DNA from: Schistosoma mansoni
Lineage: Eukaryota > Platyhelminthes > Trematoda > Strigeidida > Schistosomatidae
Length of the DNA stretch: 64,000 nt
Reading direction: 5' to 3'
NCBI RefSeq assembly: GCF_000237925.1
Contig: NC_031498.1
Coordinates: 22,422,422 to 22,486,421 of the forward strand
Below, piece by piece: positions 12,091-25,069 of this stretch. The translations under genes were made by a program, and so were the position numbers. The notes below the pieces were generated by a model that was not told where the DNA came from, ran no database searches, and was given only the letters and a program-made list of their open reading frames with translations. Position 1 is the stretch's first letter. Each line of letters opens with the position of its first letter.

Positions 12091-13369
12091 CATAAACTTG
12101 TTCGGTAATTGATATTCTCATAAATCGAATAATCCCACTAACTCAATATCAAGAAAATCAGATGGTCCCACCACAAAATATACTAGCGAGCGAAATTATT
12201 TCCTAGGTACGTCTACATCACTACTGATAGGAAAGACTTTTGAGTGCAGTCACGGTTAAAACATCCACCAAGCAAGACCTGGAATAGTAAGTCGAGGGAA
12301 TAACTTCACCAAAAAAACTTTACGGAATCAAAAGATAAAAAGAACTGAAAATAATGTATCTCGAATGTAGGACTACCCGGGAAATTCTCATCCTTGCAAA
12401 TAATCTATAACTACTCTTTCGCATGTCAGCACTCATGGGCTTACACATCGGGTCCGAAACCTCAAGACTGTAAGCATCTATCAGTGGATAAGGAAAGTAA
12501 GCAGTCTTTATCGTGTTGACTGAAAACCTACAAACACAACCATTGCAAACTACGCCTACTTTTGTTTTGAAAACCGTTTGGTGAACGGTGTGTCAATATT
12601 GGGTTGTCAAGTCTCCAGTAGACTGCATAGCAAAGACTAGGAATGCTGGAGAAACAATACACCCGTTGCTGCATTGATGCGTAGAGTGACGAGCGTGTGC
12701 CTGATGACGACGACGCCAGACAATGTAAGTGGTCGAAATCGTCCGGATTCCATGTTTATGCTACAGCCATCCAAACAGCGGTCTACACTTGCCCGGGGAT
12801 CATATTTTGAACCCAGTAGTTAATGACATAACTATCAATGCTCTAGCAGTCACGATGAACCTCGGTACAGCAAGAAACAGTTACAAAGCCACCTAAGTTA
12901 AGAACCCTTGTGTGCGACAGTCAGGGCTGATTTCGGCATTAAACAGTCGTGAACTTATCGTTCTCATTTACCTTCACGACGGACAAGGAGGTCGTCTTCT
13001 AGTTATACGCTTATCACGCAGGATGGAAAGAGAACGACCATCTTGCAACCAAGCTTCTCAAGAGAGTCACATCGGACGGTATGGATGACACGACTTATTT
13101 GACAAACCAACATACACACCTTAAAGCTTACTCATCTATATGGAGTACCAACGCGCTGCCTTAATGCCTGTTAATGCATTACGGTCAGGTGTCTAGCCAT
13201 GGGAGAAATTGCATCACTTTATCGAGACAGATAGAATAAACGCACTATTATTCACTGCTTAATTGCACATTACAATGGACCATACAACGACGTACAGTTG
13301 CAGCATATCAGGAACCGGTGACCAAGGTTGTCATTGAGAAGTAAAAAAAGCACCCGATTTTAATTGTAT
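12091..13369. other. No supported feature; possible old repeat
   Basis: Richer in CG dinucleotides than the flanks, which may mean an old unrecognised repeat. No open frame or splice signal convinced me. The right end probably holds the 3' UTR of the RPL10A copy (minus strand). Confidence 0.4.
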
Positions 13370-14249
13370 TTAGTACAATCTGTGCGGTCTACCCATAGTA
13401 CTTTTGATGTACAAACATCTGACGTTTTGCCAATTCTTCTTTAGTAGCGTTACGAGAAAGTTTATTGACAAGTTGATGTTTTGAGCTAGCTCCTCAGGAG
13501 TCATCTTCACGTGACCAACAGCGACATTCAGACAAAGGACCTTCTTCATCTGGAACTTGACTGTAGCTTTTATTTCGTCGATCTTATTGACTAGTGGCTC
13601 GTTGTGTGTGACTGCACTCGGAAACTTCCCGAACTTGGTCAGCACTGGAACCACTGTCCTTGTAAACTGACGAATAACGGTTTCACTAGCCACAAAAGCG
13701 TGGTAACTCTTGGCTGCCAACATTAGAGCAAAATGCCAACTTACCGAGTTTTTTCAACGGCTTTTTCTCTTTGCTGATTTTCTTCAATTCTTCGGCATCC
13801 ATACATGGAAAACCTGCTGCTTTGGCCTCGTCACAGTGTTGTTCATCTCCAAGCACACACACAGACATTTTGGGACGTGGAATGTGCTTCAGTCTATAAT
13901 AAGATCCGACTTGTAATATGCGGCGATTAGCCTCCCCACACAATTTTAGAACCCTGGGTAGGGGTTCATAAACTTACCGCACAGTCCCAGTGAATCTCTT
14001 GTCCTTCTGAACATCATAGTTCTTCAACGCTATTTGTAGCTCAACAGTCTCGGTAAACTTTCGTTTTCTCACTTTGTTGCTGTAATCAAGAATATCAGCA
14101 CATGACCGCAGCAGAAGATCCTTCGGTACCTTACTAAAAAAGAAAGACTATCAGTTGTCGCAATTAACATTTTAATGTCAGAACTTCTTAGAGGGATACA
14201 ATCACCAGTCTTTAGGAAGCTGTCATCATAAAACCTACGCTCACCTCAT
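13370..14249 (-). CDS. RPL10A: 60S ribosomal protein L10a (uL1), four exons, possibly a decaying duplicate
   Basis: uL1 binds the L1 stalk of the large ribosomal subunit and helps release the E-site tRNA. Exons on minus are 14249-14245, 14133-13978, 13893-13745 and 13713-13370. Together they make 654 nt, 217 residues plus TAA, exactly the family length. The introns are 111, 84 and 31 nt, all GT-AG. The first exon codes only ATGAG. Clear family text includes [45 protein letters not shown] and the C-terminus [19 protein letters not shown]. Odd: the family's near-invariant PR-LGPGLNKAGKFP block reads [15 protein letters not shown] here (residues about 121-135), several non-conservative changes in the RNA-binding region. 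A LINE fragment begins within about 50 bases upstream of the ATG, leaving little room for a promoter. The gene identity is certain; whether this copy works is not. Confidence 0.9.
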
Positions 14250-14279
14250 GACCACGCCTGAACTACTGAATGATGCGCG

Positions 14280-16660
14280 ACACTCAGATCATTAGGTGTT
14301 CAAACAAATTTCAACCTTCAACATCTTCACTCTTCATAGACCCACGTCACATAAATAGCTATCCGGGATTCCATCCAGTTATTTATTCAATCCCTGAGGT
14401 GAGATTTGGACATGGTGAAGCAATCTCTTTCGGTTGTCCTCACACACCACTGTGAAGATGTCGTCAACATTCCACACCTCCCCCCCACTGGTGAATAGTG
14501 GCCATGTCGTACTTTCCTTTAAGTTCCGGATACGTGGTATAGAATTTGCATCTCCTCCACCCCTTCCTAATATCTGGAGAGCTAATATTCCGGCAATCAG
14601 GGACTATGCTATCTCGATTGACTGGTCGGTCGATGCTGATGGATCGATTGATGATGTATGGAATAGGTTTAAGTCTATATTTGAATCCGTAACTCAACCG
14701 TTTATCCCATGGTCAGCACGTAAGCTATCACATCGCCCTCCATGGACTAATAAGGAAACCCGGGAGCTGTTGAAGCGTAGGAAACACTTCTGGGACTTAT
14801 TCTTGTCAACAGGTCAAGCATCATTTAAGTGCGAATATAAAAAAATCCGGAATATATGTAAAAAGACCATAGCTAAATCCCGTACTGCTTACGAACGACA
14901 GTTGGCATACGGTATCCGTAACTGCCCGAAGCGACTGTTTTCGTACGTTAAAAGGTGAACAAAACGTAGTGATGGTATCCCCCGTTACTGTTAAACGAAA
15001 ATTCAGATTTATTGTCTGAATCTGATCTAGCGAAAGCTGAGACATTTACAAACTATTTCAGTGAAGTCTACTCTACGTGTAGCGTTACAACTACTTATCC
15101 CATTGGCAACGAGATACCAGCCATAGGACCTATACACGTGACCGAGGATATCGTTCTTACATTGATAACTAACCTCAAACCTTGTAAGATACCGGGCCCC
15201 GATGGGTTACATCCTCGTTTGCTGTCATCGCCTGCGGACATTATTTCAAGACCGCTCGCGACGCTCTTCAACATGTCCCTTTCACTCGCTCAACTACCTA
15301 GAGACTGGAAAGACGCCATAGTTAGTCCTATATTTAAGGATGGTCAGAGACGGATCGTATCTAACTACCGGCCTGTCAGCCTGACCAACACAGTAGTTAA
15401 GTTACTTGAAAAATTAGTTCGGGCTAAGCTACTGAGTCACATAGATTCGTACAATCTGTTAACTCCCGAGAAACATGGGTTTCGTAACAAGCGTTCATGC
15501 TTAACTAACTTATTCATTGCGAGAGAGGATTGGACAGCTGCCCTAGACAACGGCCTGTCTGTCGACGTGGTATTCATAGATTTTAGCAAAGCGTTTGACA
15601 AGGTTTCACACTTAGGTTTTATGCAGAAGCTCTCGAGCTTTGGAATAACAGGTGCTATACAGGAATGGATAGGGAGCTTCTTATGTGACCTCAGACAGAG
15701 AGTTAGGGTCAATGGAACACTATCCGAATGGAAACCGGTCAAAAGTGGTGTACCCCAAGGCACCATCCCAGGCCTTTTACTTTTCCTTCCGTATGTTAAT
15801 GAACTATCTTTATTACTTAAGTCGTTGACATTATTGTTTGCGGATGATGTTAAAATCTGGATAACAATAAGAAGTGAGACTGATCGTTGTTATCTGCAAG
15901 CTGATTTAGACGAATTAGTTAGGTGGGCTCATGATTGGGGCCTGGAAGTTAATTCCAGGAAGAGCTTGTTCATACACATCGAGCACGATATTAGTTACCA
16001 CTATACCATTAATGGTACATCTACTCTACGCGTTCAAGAACATAAAGACTTAGGAGTAACTATAAGTTATAACTTGAAAACTACTACGCACTGCAATGCG
16101 GCTGCTTCCAAAGGTTATCGTGCGCTATGGTCACTTCGCCGAGCATTTAAATGCTTTGACGAGGAGATGTTTCAAATTTTATATCCCACCTATGTAAGGC
16201 CACACTTAGAATACTGTATCCAAGCAGCTAGCCCATGTCTGATAAAGGATACTAAATCACTTGAGCGTGTCCAGCGTGTGGGGACAATATTGGTGAAGGG
16301 TGTTTCCAAAGTCCCTTACGATGAGCGTTTGAAACGTCTAAACCTTTTCCCCTTGTCTTATCGTAGGACACGAGGTGACCTTATACTGGCATTTCGTATC
16401 TTTAATCATTATTTGGTTGTTAATATGTCTTATCTTTTTGCTCCCTCCAGCACTGATAATCTCCGAGGTCATAGCAAGAAGATTCAGAAACCGCGATTTA
16501 ATAAACTAAAGGTGGGGTCCCGTTTTTCCCATCGAGTGGTCAATGACTGGAACGCATTACCAGAACAAGTGGTATCAGCCCCATCAGTGAACATTTTCAA
16601 GAGGAAGCTGGACCTTCACTGGAAGGAAATCTGTCAGGATTAACACAGGTTCATCAACCC
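14280..16660 (+). mobile_element. CR1-type LINE C1, 5'-truncated
   Basis: The element starts within the C-terminal part of an endonuclease (a block reading HTSPPLVNSGHVVLSFKF near 14449-14520, with N-ter text PSTSSLFIDPRHINS before it). It continues through the linker and a long reverse transcriptase frame. It has no endonuclease N-terminus, ORF1 or 5' UTR, as expected of a 5'-truncated insertion. The linker and RT are in different frames, with a stop near 14956. The 3' limit is uncertain; no clear tail is seen after the stop at 16643. Confidence 0.85.
15012..16643 (+). pseudogene. C1 reverse transcriptase (543 residues open)
   Basis: This would copy the element's RNA at the nicked target. 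RT blocks appear in order: GPDGLHPRLLS (near 60), NYRPVSLTN (near 118), FIDFSKAFDKVSH (near 190, with the first catalytic Asp), GVPQGTIPGLLLF (near 246) and LLFADDVKIW (near 275, the catalytic FADD). After these comes the family tail with YVRPHLEYCIQAASP and SYRRTRGDLILAFRIFNHY. The frame is open to the natural C-terminus, but the N-terminal endonuclease is missing, so this copy cannot move by itself. The text fits the CR1/SR1-like group known from schistosomes. Confidence 0.85.
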
Positions 16661-17269
16661 ACTATCCTTATTACTGAAGACTGACTGAAGACTGATTGAC
16701 TTCCACCTCTGATTTGTGAAGTACACTTAGAGCCTCAGACCTCAGTCTTCAAGAGTAACTGTAGGGCCAGCAAAATATCACTGAGCCATAACCAGATCAC
16801 TTATCATCTTGAAGCGTTCCTATGTTAGACGTCAAATCGGTTGACCTCGAACAGTTTGCCGAATATTATCAAAGTCGGAAATGGCTAATGCGCATCAACC
16901 GGTTGCATTCAGTGGACCGGCTCACGTAGCAGAGTTTCGATACTTCGTGCTTCTACAATCTGTCCTATCTAGTGCACCACCTTGTGTTGGCAGGATTCAA
17001 TTGGTTCTATACAGTCACCAAAGTAGCCTCATTGTCTAGATATCACAACAGAGTAATGCAAATTAGGTATTAACCACTAGATTTGATCTCAACGTAAATT
17101 AGGTCATCACACTGCTCTCGTTCATTTCTAGTAGGCCCATCACTAACATTGATCCACGTAAGGATAGGAGGTCAAATGACTTGTGCTAAACCTCGCGACA
17201 TATAGTATTGTGAAGATCCGAGCTGACTTTGCATGCTTCAACAGAAGATAGTGACAGTGTGTGTCCAGG
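16661..17269. other. Possible C1 3' UTR; nothing else seen
   Basis: Non-coding sequence between the two CR1-type elements. The first 100 bases contain near-repeated text (GAAGACTGACTGAAGACTGA) and may be the 3' UTR of C1. I could not find its end. Confidence 0.4.
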
Positions 17270-19240
17270 TGAAGAATTACGGTAATCTGGTACTCGATGA
17301 AAGGAACGATACTCATGACGTAGATAGGGAAAGGAAGAAACCCATGATATAGAATCTAGGCATATTCGATATACGTAGATAATTTAATGTTCCTATTTAC
17401 TAACACAGAACAAGTATGAACGACTATGTGTGTATCGCCAAATGAGTAATAAAAATAATATAAAACAAAATAAGTTAATTAGCAAAAAATTAATAATTCG
17501 GTAAGATATGACTTTAGAATAAGTGTTTGTGCAGTTATAGTTTGGAGTGATGCTACGAAAGTCTCGAATAAGTGCAAAGGATGATCAATATATATGAGTC
17601 CTTTGTGCATAGAGAAGATAAAACGAATCTGAGAACTTGATTTAAGCGTAACACAAGTCATTGTCCTTATTACCAACTTCGTAATCTTCAGAAATTTATT
17701 TACTTAGGAGGAAAAAAGAGAGGAAAGAAGTGAAAACCTAGTGAAAGGATCCAACCATGATGATAATATTGTAGTGAATATCGACCTCTGAGGTAAACCA
17801 ACAATTAAAAAAATCCTTTAGTGCACTCGGATAAATGCATGTAGATTTTTGTAACAGTATACAGAGTGATACCGGATGTTAGTATAAATATTTGTGTAAT
17901 AATAATTTAGAATTATGCTATGATAGTCACAACTGATTGCAAAGGATAATCAAATATAAATTTCAGTGTGTTATATATGTGTGGTGAAATTAAAATGAAT
18001 CTGAGAAGCTAATTTGTTTAAACGTAACATAAGGTAATTATTTTTGTTTTTAGTTATAGACTTTGGATGCTCAAGAATAAAAAATGTTCAGAAGGACAAG
18101 AAGAGATGAAAAGAATATGTAATGTGTCGAGGAACCAATAATGATATTAATAACAGTAATAATTATAAAATAAGAACATAAGCAGACTTCATATATTGGG
18201 ATGAATAAAAATAAAATAAAATAAACTTGAAAAGTTTCAGAGGTTTCACTTTGCTTTTCAGTCGATTAAACCCGTAGCGAACCTTGTTTGTATAAATCAT
18301 TAATAAACACGTTGATATTCAATAGGTGACACAACCCACTTTCGGAAAGTCATCAAGGAGACTTTGGAACCGGGTTGTAGTTTCAGTGCAACGGAGGTTC
18401 ACTGGCAGTCTGTTCCAAATGGTTGAGTAGCAAATAACGAAAAAATTCTGGCATACGTTTGCGTGGGTTCTTGAATTCGCTAGAATGTTTTCCTTATTGC
18501 GTAGAGTGTGGGATGATATCATAGAGTATGAAGGGTTGGGTACTGAGAAGTAGGGAATACCGTCAATAAGTCGGTAGATAAAGATAAGTTTTAACTTGAT
18601 ACGCCTGATCCAGAGACGTTCTAATTTGAGTTGTTGACACCCTTGGTGACAGGTTTTGTTGTCATAATACCCGAAACAGCTTTGGTGAACCCCCTTTGAA
18701 CACCATCACTTTTAATCAGGCCATCATGCTTGCAATCACTGTAAACTAAAATACCATATTCAAGAATGGGTAAGATGCATCTTCTGTATAATAATAATCT
18801 CCATTCAGTATTATCGAAGTTTATCATTATGAATCCAATGACCTTTCTAGCTTTGGATACTTGAGATGCAATGTACTCAGAAAAGTTCAAACTGTTGTTC
18901 TATCTTAAACCCAAGTCACGAACAGTGTTGAGAGGTTTTAGTGTATGTTTGTGTATAGCCAGATTTAGGTTAAGGTAGTGGCAAATGTGAATAAATCTAC
19001 TTTTGTCAACATTAAGTGGCAAATTCTACGGAACAGTCCATTTGCACAACTTGTTTATATTCCTTCTTGGATTACCACTGAAATATAGCTTTCTTTGATG
19101 GGAGAAGAAAATGAACAAACTACTTTTAGGCCATCGGTAAAAAGGAAAGATTTACCATACTGAAGGAAGGAACATACGCAAATGATGAGAAAGAGAAGGA
19201 GTAATGGACCTAGGACTTGAACGCCTCTGCAAAAGGTGCA
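17270..19240 (-). mobile_element. 3' part of CR1-type LINE C2
   Basis: Reversed copy of the last 2 kb of the C2 element at 48.76-54.96 kb. It starts in the RT near the FADD region (reading YGKSFLFTDGLKVV here, so even the catalytic box is changed). It passes through SKARKVIGFIMINF and PILEYGILVYS, and ends in the matching 3' UTR. It is clearly older than the 52.8-kb copy, with many substitutions and frame changes. Confidence 0.85.
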
Positions 19241-21412
19241 GATCCTCTTTGATTCTCTATTTCAAGCTACTCAAGAATCTTACTTGGTCCACTTGCAGCG
19301 TAGTTCTTATCCAAGTCCCACATATATACGATCTTCGAGACAAATTGTCTACGGTCAAAGTTGAAAAATGAGGATCAAAAACTCGGGAAAACGTCTTCCT
19401 CACCAAGTATGTATCAATATGAAACAGTCCTGCCTCCAAAATACACGTGACAGATAGATTACATACGTTTGCAAAACCTCTTGACAAATCCTTCGCTTGC
19501 ACTGATCTGACACGTGAGAACAGATCTGTCTCACTCAGACATTATAGACACTCTACATGTCCAAACCATATCATATTCTGAGTTTAGTTTCCCTTTCTTT
19601 TCTTCCTTGCACTTGTATTAGATATGTTTCCACAGCTATATGTCCCCCCTTAACTTTTACTTGAATTAGACGCATAATTCACTGGATCTACCGATACCAC
19701 TCAGCTATAGTCCGTCACAAAGGACACTCACTATTACCCTAAAGAGTTCTCAGATGAACCTCACAATTCCCTGCCTACTGACAGTCGTCTCGCATCTATA
19801 CAGCCCGTGACCCATCAACCCGTTAGGATAGCACAAAATACGACAGGCAGCGAATTAATGTGAGTTTTTTCTTGTCTATTTTAATCCGCTTTCTACTTTC
19901 ACGTACATTGTATTGGCTTACCGTTAATTTCATTCCACCACCCACTACCTTATCTATAACTATTATATTTCCACTCTTTTACGCCTACTTCTGTGAATAT
20001 TTATCCTGCATTATTTTCTTCATACTGTTTATACTTCGTTTGGTAAACCACAATTTATACTACAGTCATTTAAAGCATTGGATCGATGACTTACCCAAAG
20101 TCCATAAATTGCAACCTCCTGATAAGCTGTTAAAATGGTGTTTATGAAAATGGTGTTTTCCAACAGGATGTGAAGCATAAATCATAGTGTGAGATATAAT
20201 ATTTTACCTAAAAATAAGCCCTGATGAGCCTTACGTTACAAAAGGGGGAGGGGGGAGTTACTGACCAACAAACATTGTTGGTGAGGGAGATGACTCCAAT
20301 TCACACATGTTTGTAGGGCGGGATATTTTGTTAGTTTACGGCTGTTCATGATTGAGGGCGAGGAAACTAATTAGTGATGCCATGGTTGTTTTCCTATGCT
20401 CACTTCTCAAGCTCATGTTTCCAACTTTATGTTGAATTCGCTATTTTACTAAGGTAACATATAACATGCTTACTCAGACTTTGGCATTATGACCTGTTGG
20501 CCGACATCAGACAACAGGAGAATATTAATCGAATAATGAGACAAAAGACATGGTTATTAGTGTTTCTTAACACTTTACTCTCTTTTGGTGCAATTTCTAT
20601 CCCAATAAACAACCTTCCTTATTCTAACTTGAACTTTCTGTTCACCATTTGAACCCAGTGCACCCTGTTACACGTCACGATTAATTATACTTTATTACTG
20701 TATTCTCTTATCCAAAGGCTCTAGCTACATTTCACTTTGGCGACAGCAGCTAGTATAAATTTGATCTACTAGTTTATCACACCGTTGTCTGTTTTGCTAC
20801 AAACCCCTAAGCATTATTTAGGGTTTATATTCAAATGCCTAATGTTCCTTCGTTTCCCTTTTTCAGCGCACAGCTATAGAGCTTCTTACGCCTAGAAAAG
20901 CTCAAAGTACGTGTTTTTAAAGTCCATGGTTCATATTAAGCACCCTTTAAATTTACTTCATAACAACTATGAACCTAAGAAGTATTTCATAAATACTTAG
21001 CAGGGCCAGAATCCTAACACGAATGTACTGTCTTTTACTTTTATCGGTCTCATTTATTTAGCAACACTACGTAAGGAACATCTTATAATAATAATAGATT
21101 TCTGCAAGGGCAGGTACAAGCCATTTTTACAGGCATGATCTACAAGTTACAACATATACTGGTTCACAGTATGCATCCCAAGCAGGGTTGTTTAGTAAAT
21201 ATAATCTATAAAAGTTAATAGCGGTTCATTCGTCCAGATATATTGTGTATTCTTCAAAATATTTTCCAAAGGGGCATCGCGTACACGTTACATACCAGAT
21301 TCAATCTCGACGAAAATTTTATTAGGATTTCGGTCGTGATAAGTATTTATGTAATGCAACTTTTTAAGTTTATAGTTGTTATACAGTATACTTGGTGCGA
21401 ACTATGACCTAG
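19241..21412. other. No supported feature
   Basis: The open frame at 19860-20147 (plus) is hydrophobic low-complexity text with no motif; 19257-19502 (minus) is also unrecognised. There is a G-run near 20245-20260. No gene is supported. Confidence 0.45.
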
Positions 21413-21596
21413 GGAAAGCACCTACGTCGAGTTTGTTCCAGATGTCCGGAGTTCCTCAACTTCGCCCTCAGAGCAAGATTCTGAAGAGAAAAAGAAGAAA
21501 AAACGGAACCGAGGAGCAGCAAGGCGTTTGGATATGTACGATAAACAATGCTTAACATTTAGCAGTGGAACAGACAGAGGCATGATAAATTATTAG
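21413..21596 (+). CDS. Possible terminal host exon, Lys/Glu-rich
   Basis: After a weak acceptor (ACCTAG, 21407-21412) an open stretch of about 60 codons encodes EFVPDVRSSTSPSEQ, then DSEEKKKKKRNRGAARRLD, and ends at TAG (21594-21596). The charged, nuclear-localisation-like block looks coding, unlike the stop-rich flanks. No partner exon was found upstream and the product is not recognised. It could also be an old processed copy. Confidence 0.2.
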
Positions 21597-22562
21597 ATTA
21601 AATCCATACATGCTGTTGTTGCTAGAGTGAAACGTGATCAGGGGCTCCAGATGAGAGAACGCAGTAATAAAGAACAATGAGTTGTGGTGTTTATCAAGGT
21701 GGAGTTGGTTCGAATGAAGGAAGGGAAGCCAAGGTTGGAATGAGGAAGAGTGCATATAGAGAGTAGAGTGTTAAGGAAAATAACAACCATATACTTTATA
21801 GTCTGTTTTTTCATCATCCGATGCCTGCCACACAGTTTTCGTGTAAAAGTCCGAGTTATCATGTTATAGGTTGTCTTAATAGAATAGGTAATCCAGCATA
21901 CATGATGCCAAAGCTATAGTAGTTTGATCACAAGTAATGGGACCACACTATGTTACAAAGGTCTGGGTTATTTTTGTCTGGAAACTAAGTTTGTCCTGTA
22001 GTTTCTTGTCTAGGTCTACAAACACTGTGGTATACATCGCCTAAAGTTGCCAAATTACGACGTTTAGTGCTAACGGCAACAGCAGTCATTGAAGTCAGAG
22101 TATGGGACATTTGTTTGTTCCCATCAAAGTTAGGTTAGTGGTGCTTGTTCTTCTATTTGTTTTGGGTGGTTAGCATTGCATCCAGGCTTGCGTCTGTCGT
22201 AGGAGAAACAGGAAGAGAAGATCACTTAAAGGTGACGGTATTGTTTATTACCAAGAATAGCGTGTAGAACCTCCGCAGTCATCTTTAACCTGTTTTTAAT
22301 AATCAATTGTGCATTGTGGTTGTCAATAGTAAAGTCGAATCCCTGTGAGACCATTGGAACTCTTCATTTCATGAATTAAAGAGTACATTATATGACCCTT
22401 CTCTAAGGTTCAGTATAGATTGTTTGTGTATCAACCACCTAAACTGCCTGCGGCTTACCAGAGATAGACAAAGATCTGAGGAGGCTGAAGTCAGCTGGCC
22501 ATCAAGAACACTAACAAAAACTGTTGAAATTAGAATCACTGTATTTTCAAGTGCAATAAATA
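21597..22562. other. No supported feature
   Basis: No exon or repeat recognised. Short open frames here have no motif. Confidence 0.45.
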
Positions 22563-22867
22563 TGTTTTTGCTAATAAACGACCCGGCTACTCCTATTGCT
22601 TAGTATTCTTATACGATGACGCTCGACAAGACCCCAAAATCAGAACACGTTGAACAGGAATGAAATTATATTCAAAAATAATAATGATAGGGGAACAGCA
22701 ATCACTAGTTTGAATAACGTTTATATATTTATAGTATATACATAAGAAGCTTCTAGATTTTTCTCCAATAATATGCCCGGGCTGATCGGTTTAGAATTAG
22801 CCAATCAGCGCGCAGCAACACCATCATGCATAAAACATACTTTAATCCAATCTATGTCCCATTAACA
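22563..22867 (-). repeat. 3' LTR of the gypsy-like element
   Basis: 305 bases that match 25070-25374 at all but about five positions. A purine-rich tract (AAGGGGGAGG on minus) lies directly upstream in element orientation, as expected of the plus-strand primer. Confidence 0.9.
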
Positions 22868-25069
22868 CCTCCCCCTTGAGCAGATTCGTAGGATCTGGTG
22901 CTAGGGTCCAACTGCAACCGCTTTACTCGTTTGTGCTTCCGGTTAGTCCACCTTCTAGGTAATAAGGACGTTGTATCATCCTTCGTTTGCACCTTGACTG
23001 TCCTATCTGTTTCAGGTGTTTTGATCTCAAAGGTGTCTAGCAGAACATCAAGAGGTAATCTATGCTGCGTTTCTTTGTTGGAGATAGAGGTTGATTTCAG
23101 TTGGTTAGCATGACGTATCCAAACTTCTGAGCCAACTGACACCTCAAAAACCACATTCCCTTTCTTTTTCACGATCCGACCAGCTGTCCATGAAGGATGT
23201 ACCTTTTGACCCACGCTGAACAATCGTTTTTGTGCCCCATGATGACGATTGTGCTGTTTCTCCATCATCATGTTTCGTTGCGGCTTAAGAGCTGGAGTCG
23301 GACGGATAACATCGAAATGTGTCCTTATTTTTCTGCCAAGTAACGCTTCCGCTGGAGAGACTCCATTTGTTGTCTGAGGGTTCGGTGTCGAACGGTGTAT
23401 AAACAAGAACCTCTCTAAGATCTCTTCGGTGTCCCCCTCCCCTCTTGATTTTTTTAGAGCATTTTTGAACGTACCAACAAAACGTTCTACCTGGCCATTC
23501 GATTGCGGATGGAATGGAGGTGTTCGGATGTGCCTGATTCCGTTCTGCTGACAAAATTCTGAAAAGTCTTTTCTGACTTCATCTGACGACACTGGAGTGT
23601 TTGAATTGCTGCTGGTACTACACTCCGTATTTCTGGAACCTTTTTACCTGTCTTTTTTGCAAATGAAGTGGCGTCTGATGATGGATACGATACGTTACAA
23701 ACGCTGTTGATGGGTATATCCATTAATCCAAGCTTTTCTAACATATCTAGACCAAGTAGATCAAGGTTTGGTCGTTCTGTTAGATAGCATACTCCTTTAC
23801 AGTTATTTCCAATGAAGGAAAATTCACACTGTAATTCACCAACTAGTTTCAGTACACCTCCAGATGCGTTTTTAGCCGTTTTCTTGGATGGCTTCATTGG
23901 CGGCTTTCCCAGCAAGTTATACGTCTCTCTAGACACTAGAGTAGTATCGGATGCTGTGTCAATTTGGAGACGAACCGCTATACCATTAATCTGGATCGTA
24001 ACATACTTTCTCCGAATGTCATAGTCTGTTTGAAAGGCTGCTACCAGAGAAAGTGATTTAGATTCGGCTGACTTCATGTGTCGAGGACGTTTGTGCTTCT
24101 GCTTAGGCTGGGACGTACGATTTGGAGGACAACGACCTTCTTTATGCCCACGTTTGTTACACATCTGACATTTGTGTTTTTTGAATGGGCAGAATCGTAC
24201 ATAATGCCAATCACCACATAACCAACATGCAGTCGTTGGTTTGCTACCACTTGTTTTCGGTTTCTGAACTTTTAACCTAGTAATAGCATTGACACTACTG
24301 CAGGTTAAATTAGGATTTACCTGTTCAATCAACTGATTGTCGTGTCTGATGTTCTGTAGCCGCTTACATTCATCTGTTAACGTTCTGAGTGTGATGTTAG
24401 GATCTTGACCCAAACGAGTTAGAAGTCTGGTCCTAATCTCAGCATCTTTTGGTGACTGGAGAGCTTTGATGAATATAAGGCATTTAAATTGATCTTCTGT
24501 CAACGAGCGTAACTTGAACTTTTCACATTCTCTGTTGACAATGTCTGCTAGAACACCATATTCATCGGTTTCTCGTTTCACCAAATTAAGACACTGGTAG
24601 CGAATACTAAACAATGAGGAAGATTCACCGAATATTTCTGACAGCTGAGATACTGTCTCCTCGAAACTGAGCTCTCGAGGTAACTTTGGTAATATATGAT
24701 CAGCATAGCGTGCATGTTCATGACTTCCCAACTTGAGCATCAACAGTCGAGTCTTCCATGCGTCATCTTGTTTACAGAACTCTATTCTAAATGTATCTTC
24801 CCAACGCTTGAACCACGTGAGAAATGTATTTCCACATTCGGGGTCATAATAGAATTCTGGAATGCTGCTAGCAACTGCATCACAAGAAGTACTTGAAACA
24901 GCATGTGAACTCGAGTTTTGGATGCTAAACTGTTGCATCAGAGTCTCCAACAACCGCATTTGTGCATCAAGTTGTGCTTGCTGTTGTTGTAGTATTCGGC
25001 TGAGCTGGTCATCTGATATAGGCATTTTGAATGAATTTTCCTTTTTCCTCGTCGCCACCGTTATAATTG

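Noticed and set aside
19860-20147. 95-residue hydrophobic open frame
   Set aside because: Low-complexity Phe/Leu/Ile text from AT-rich DNA; no family resemblance or gene context.
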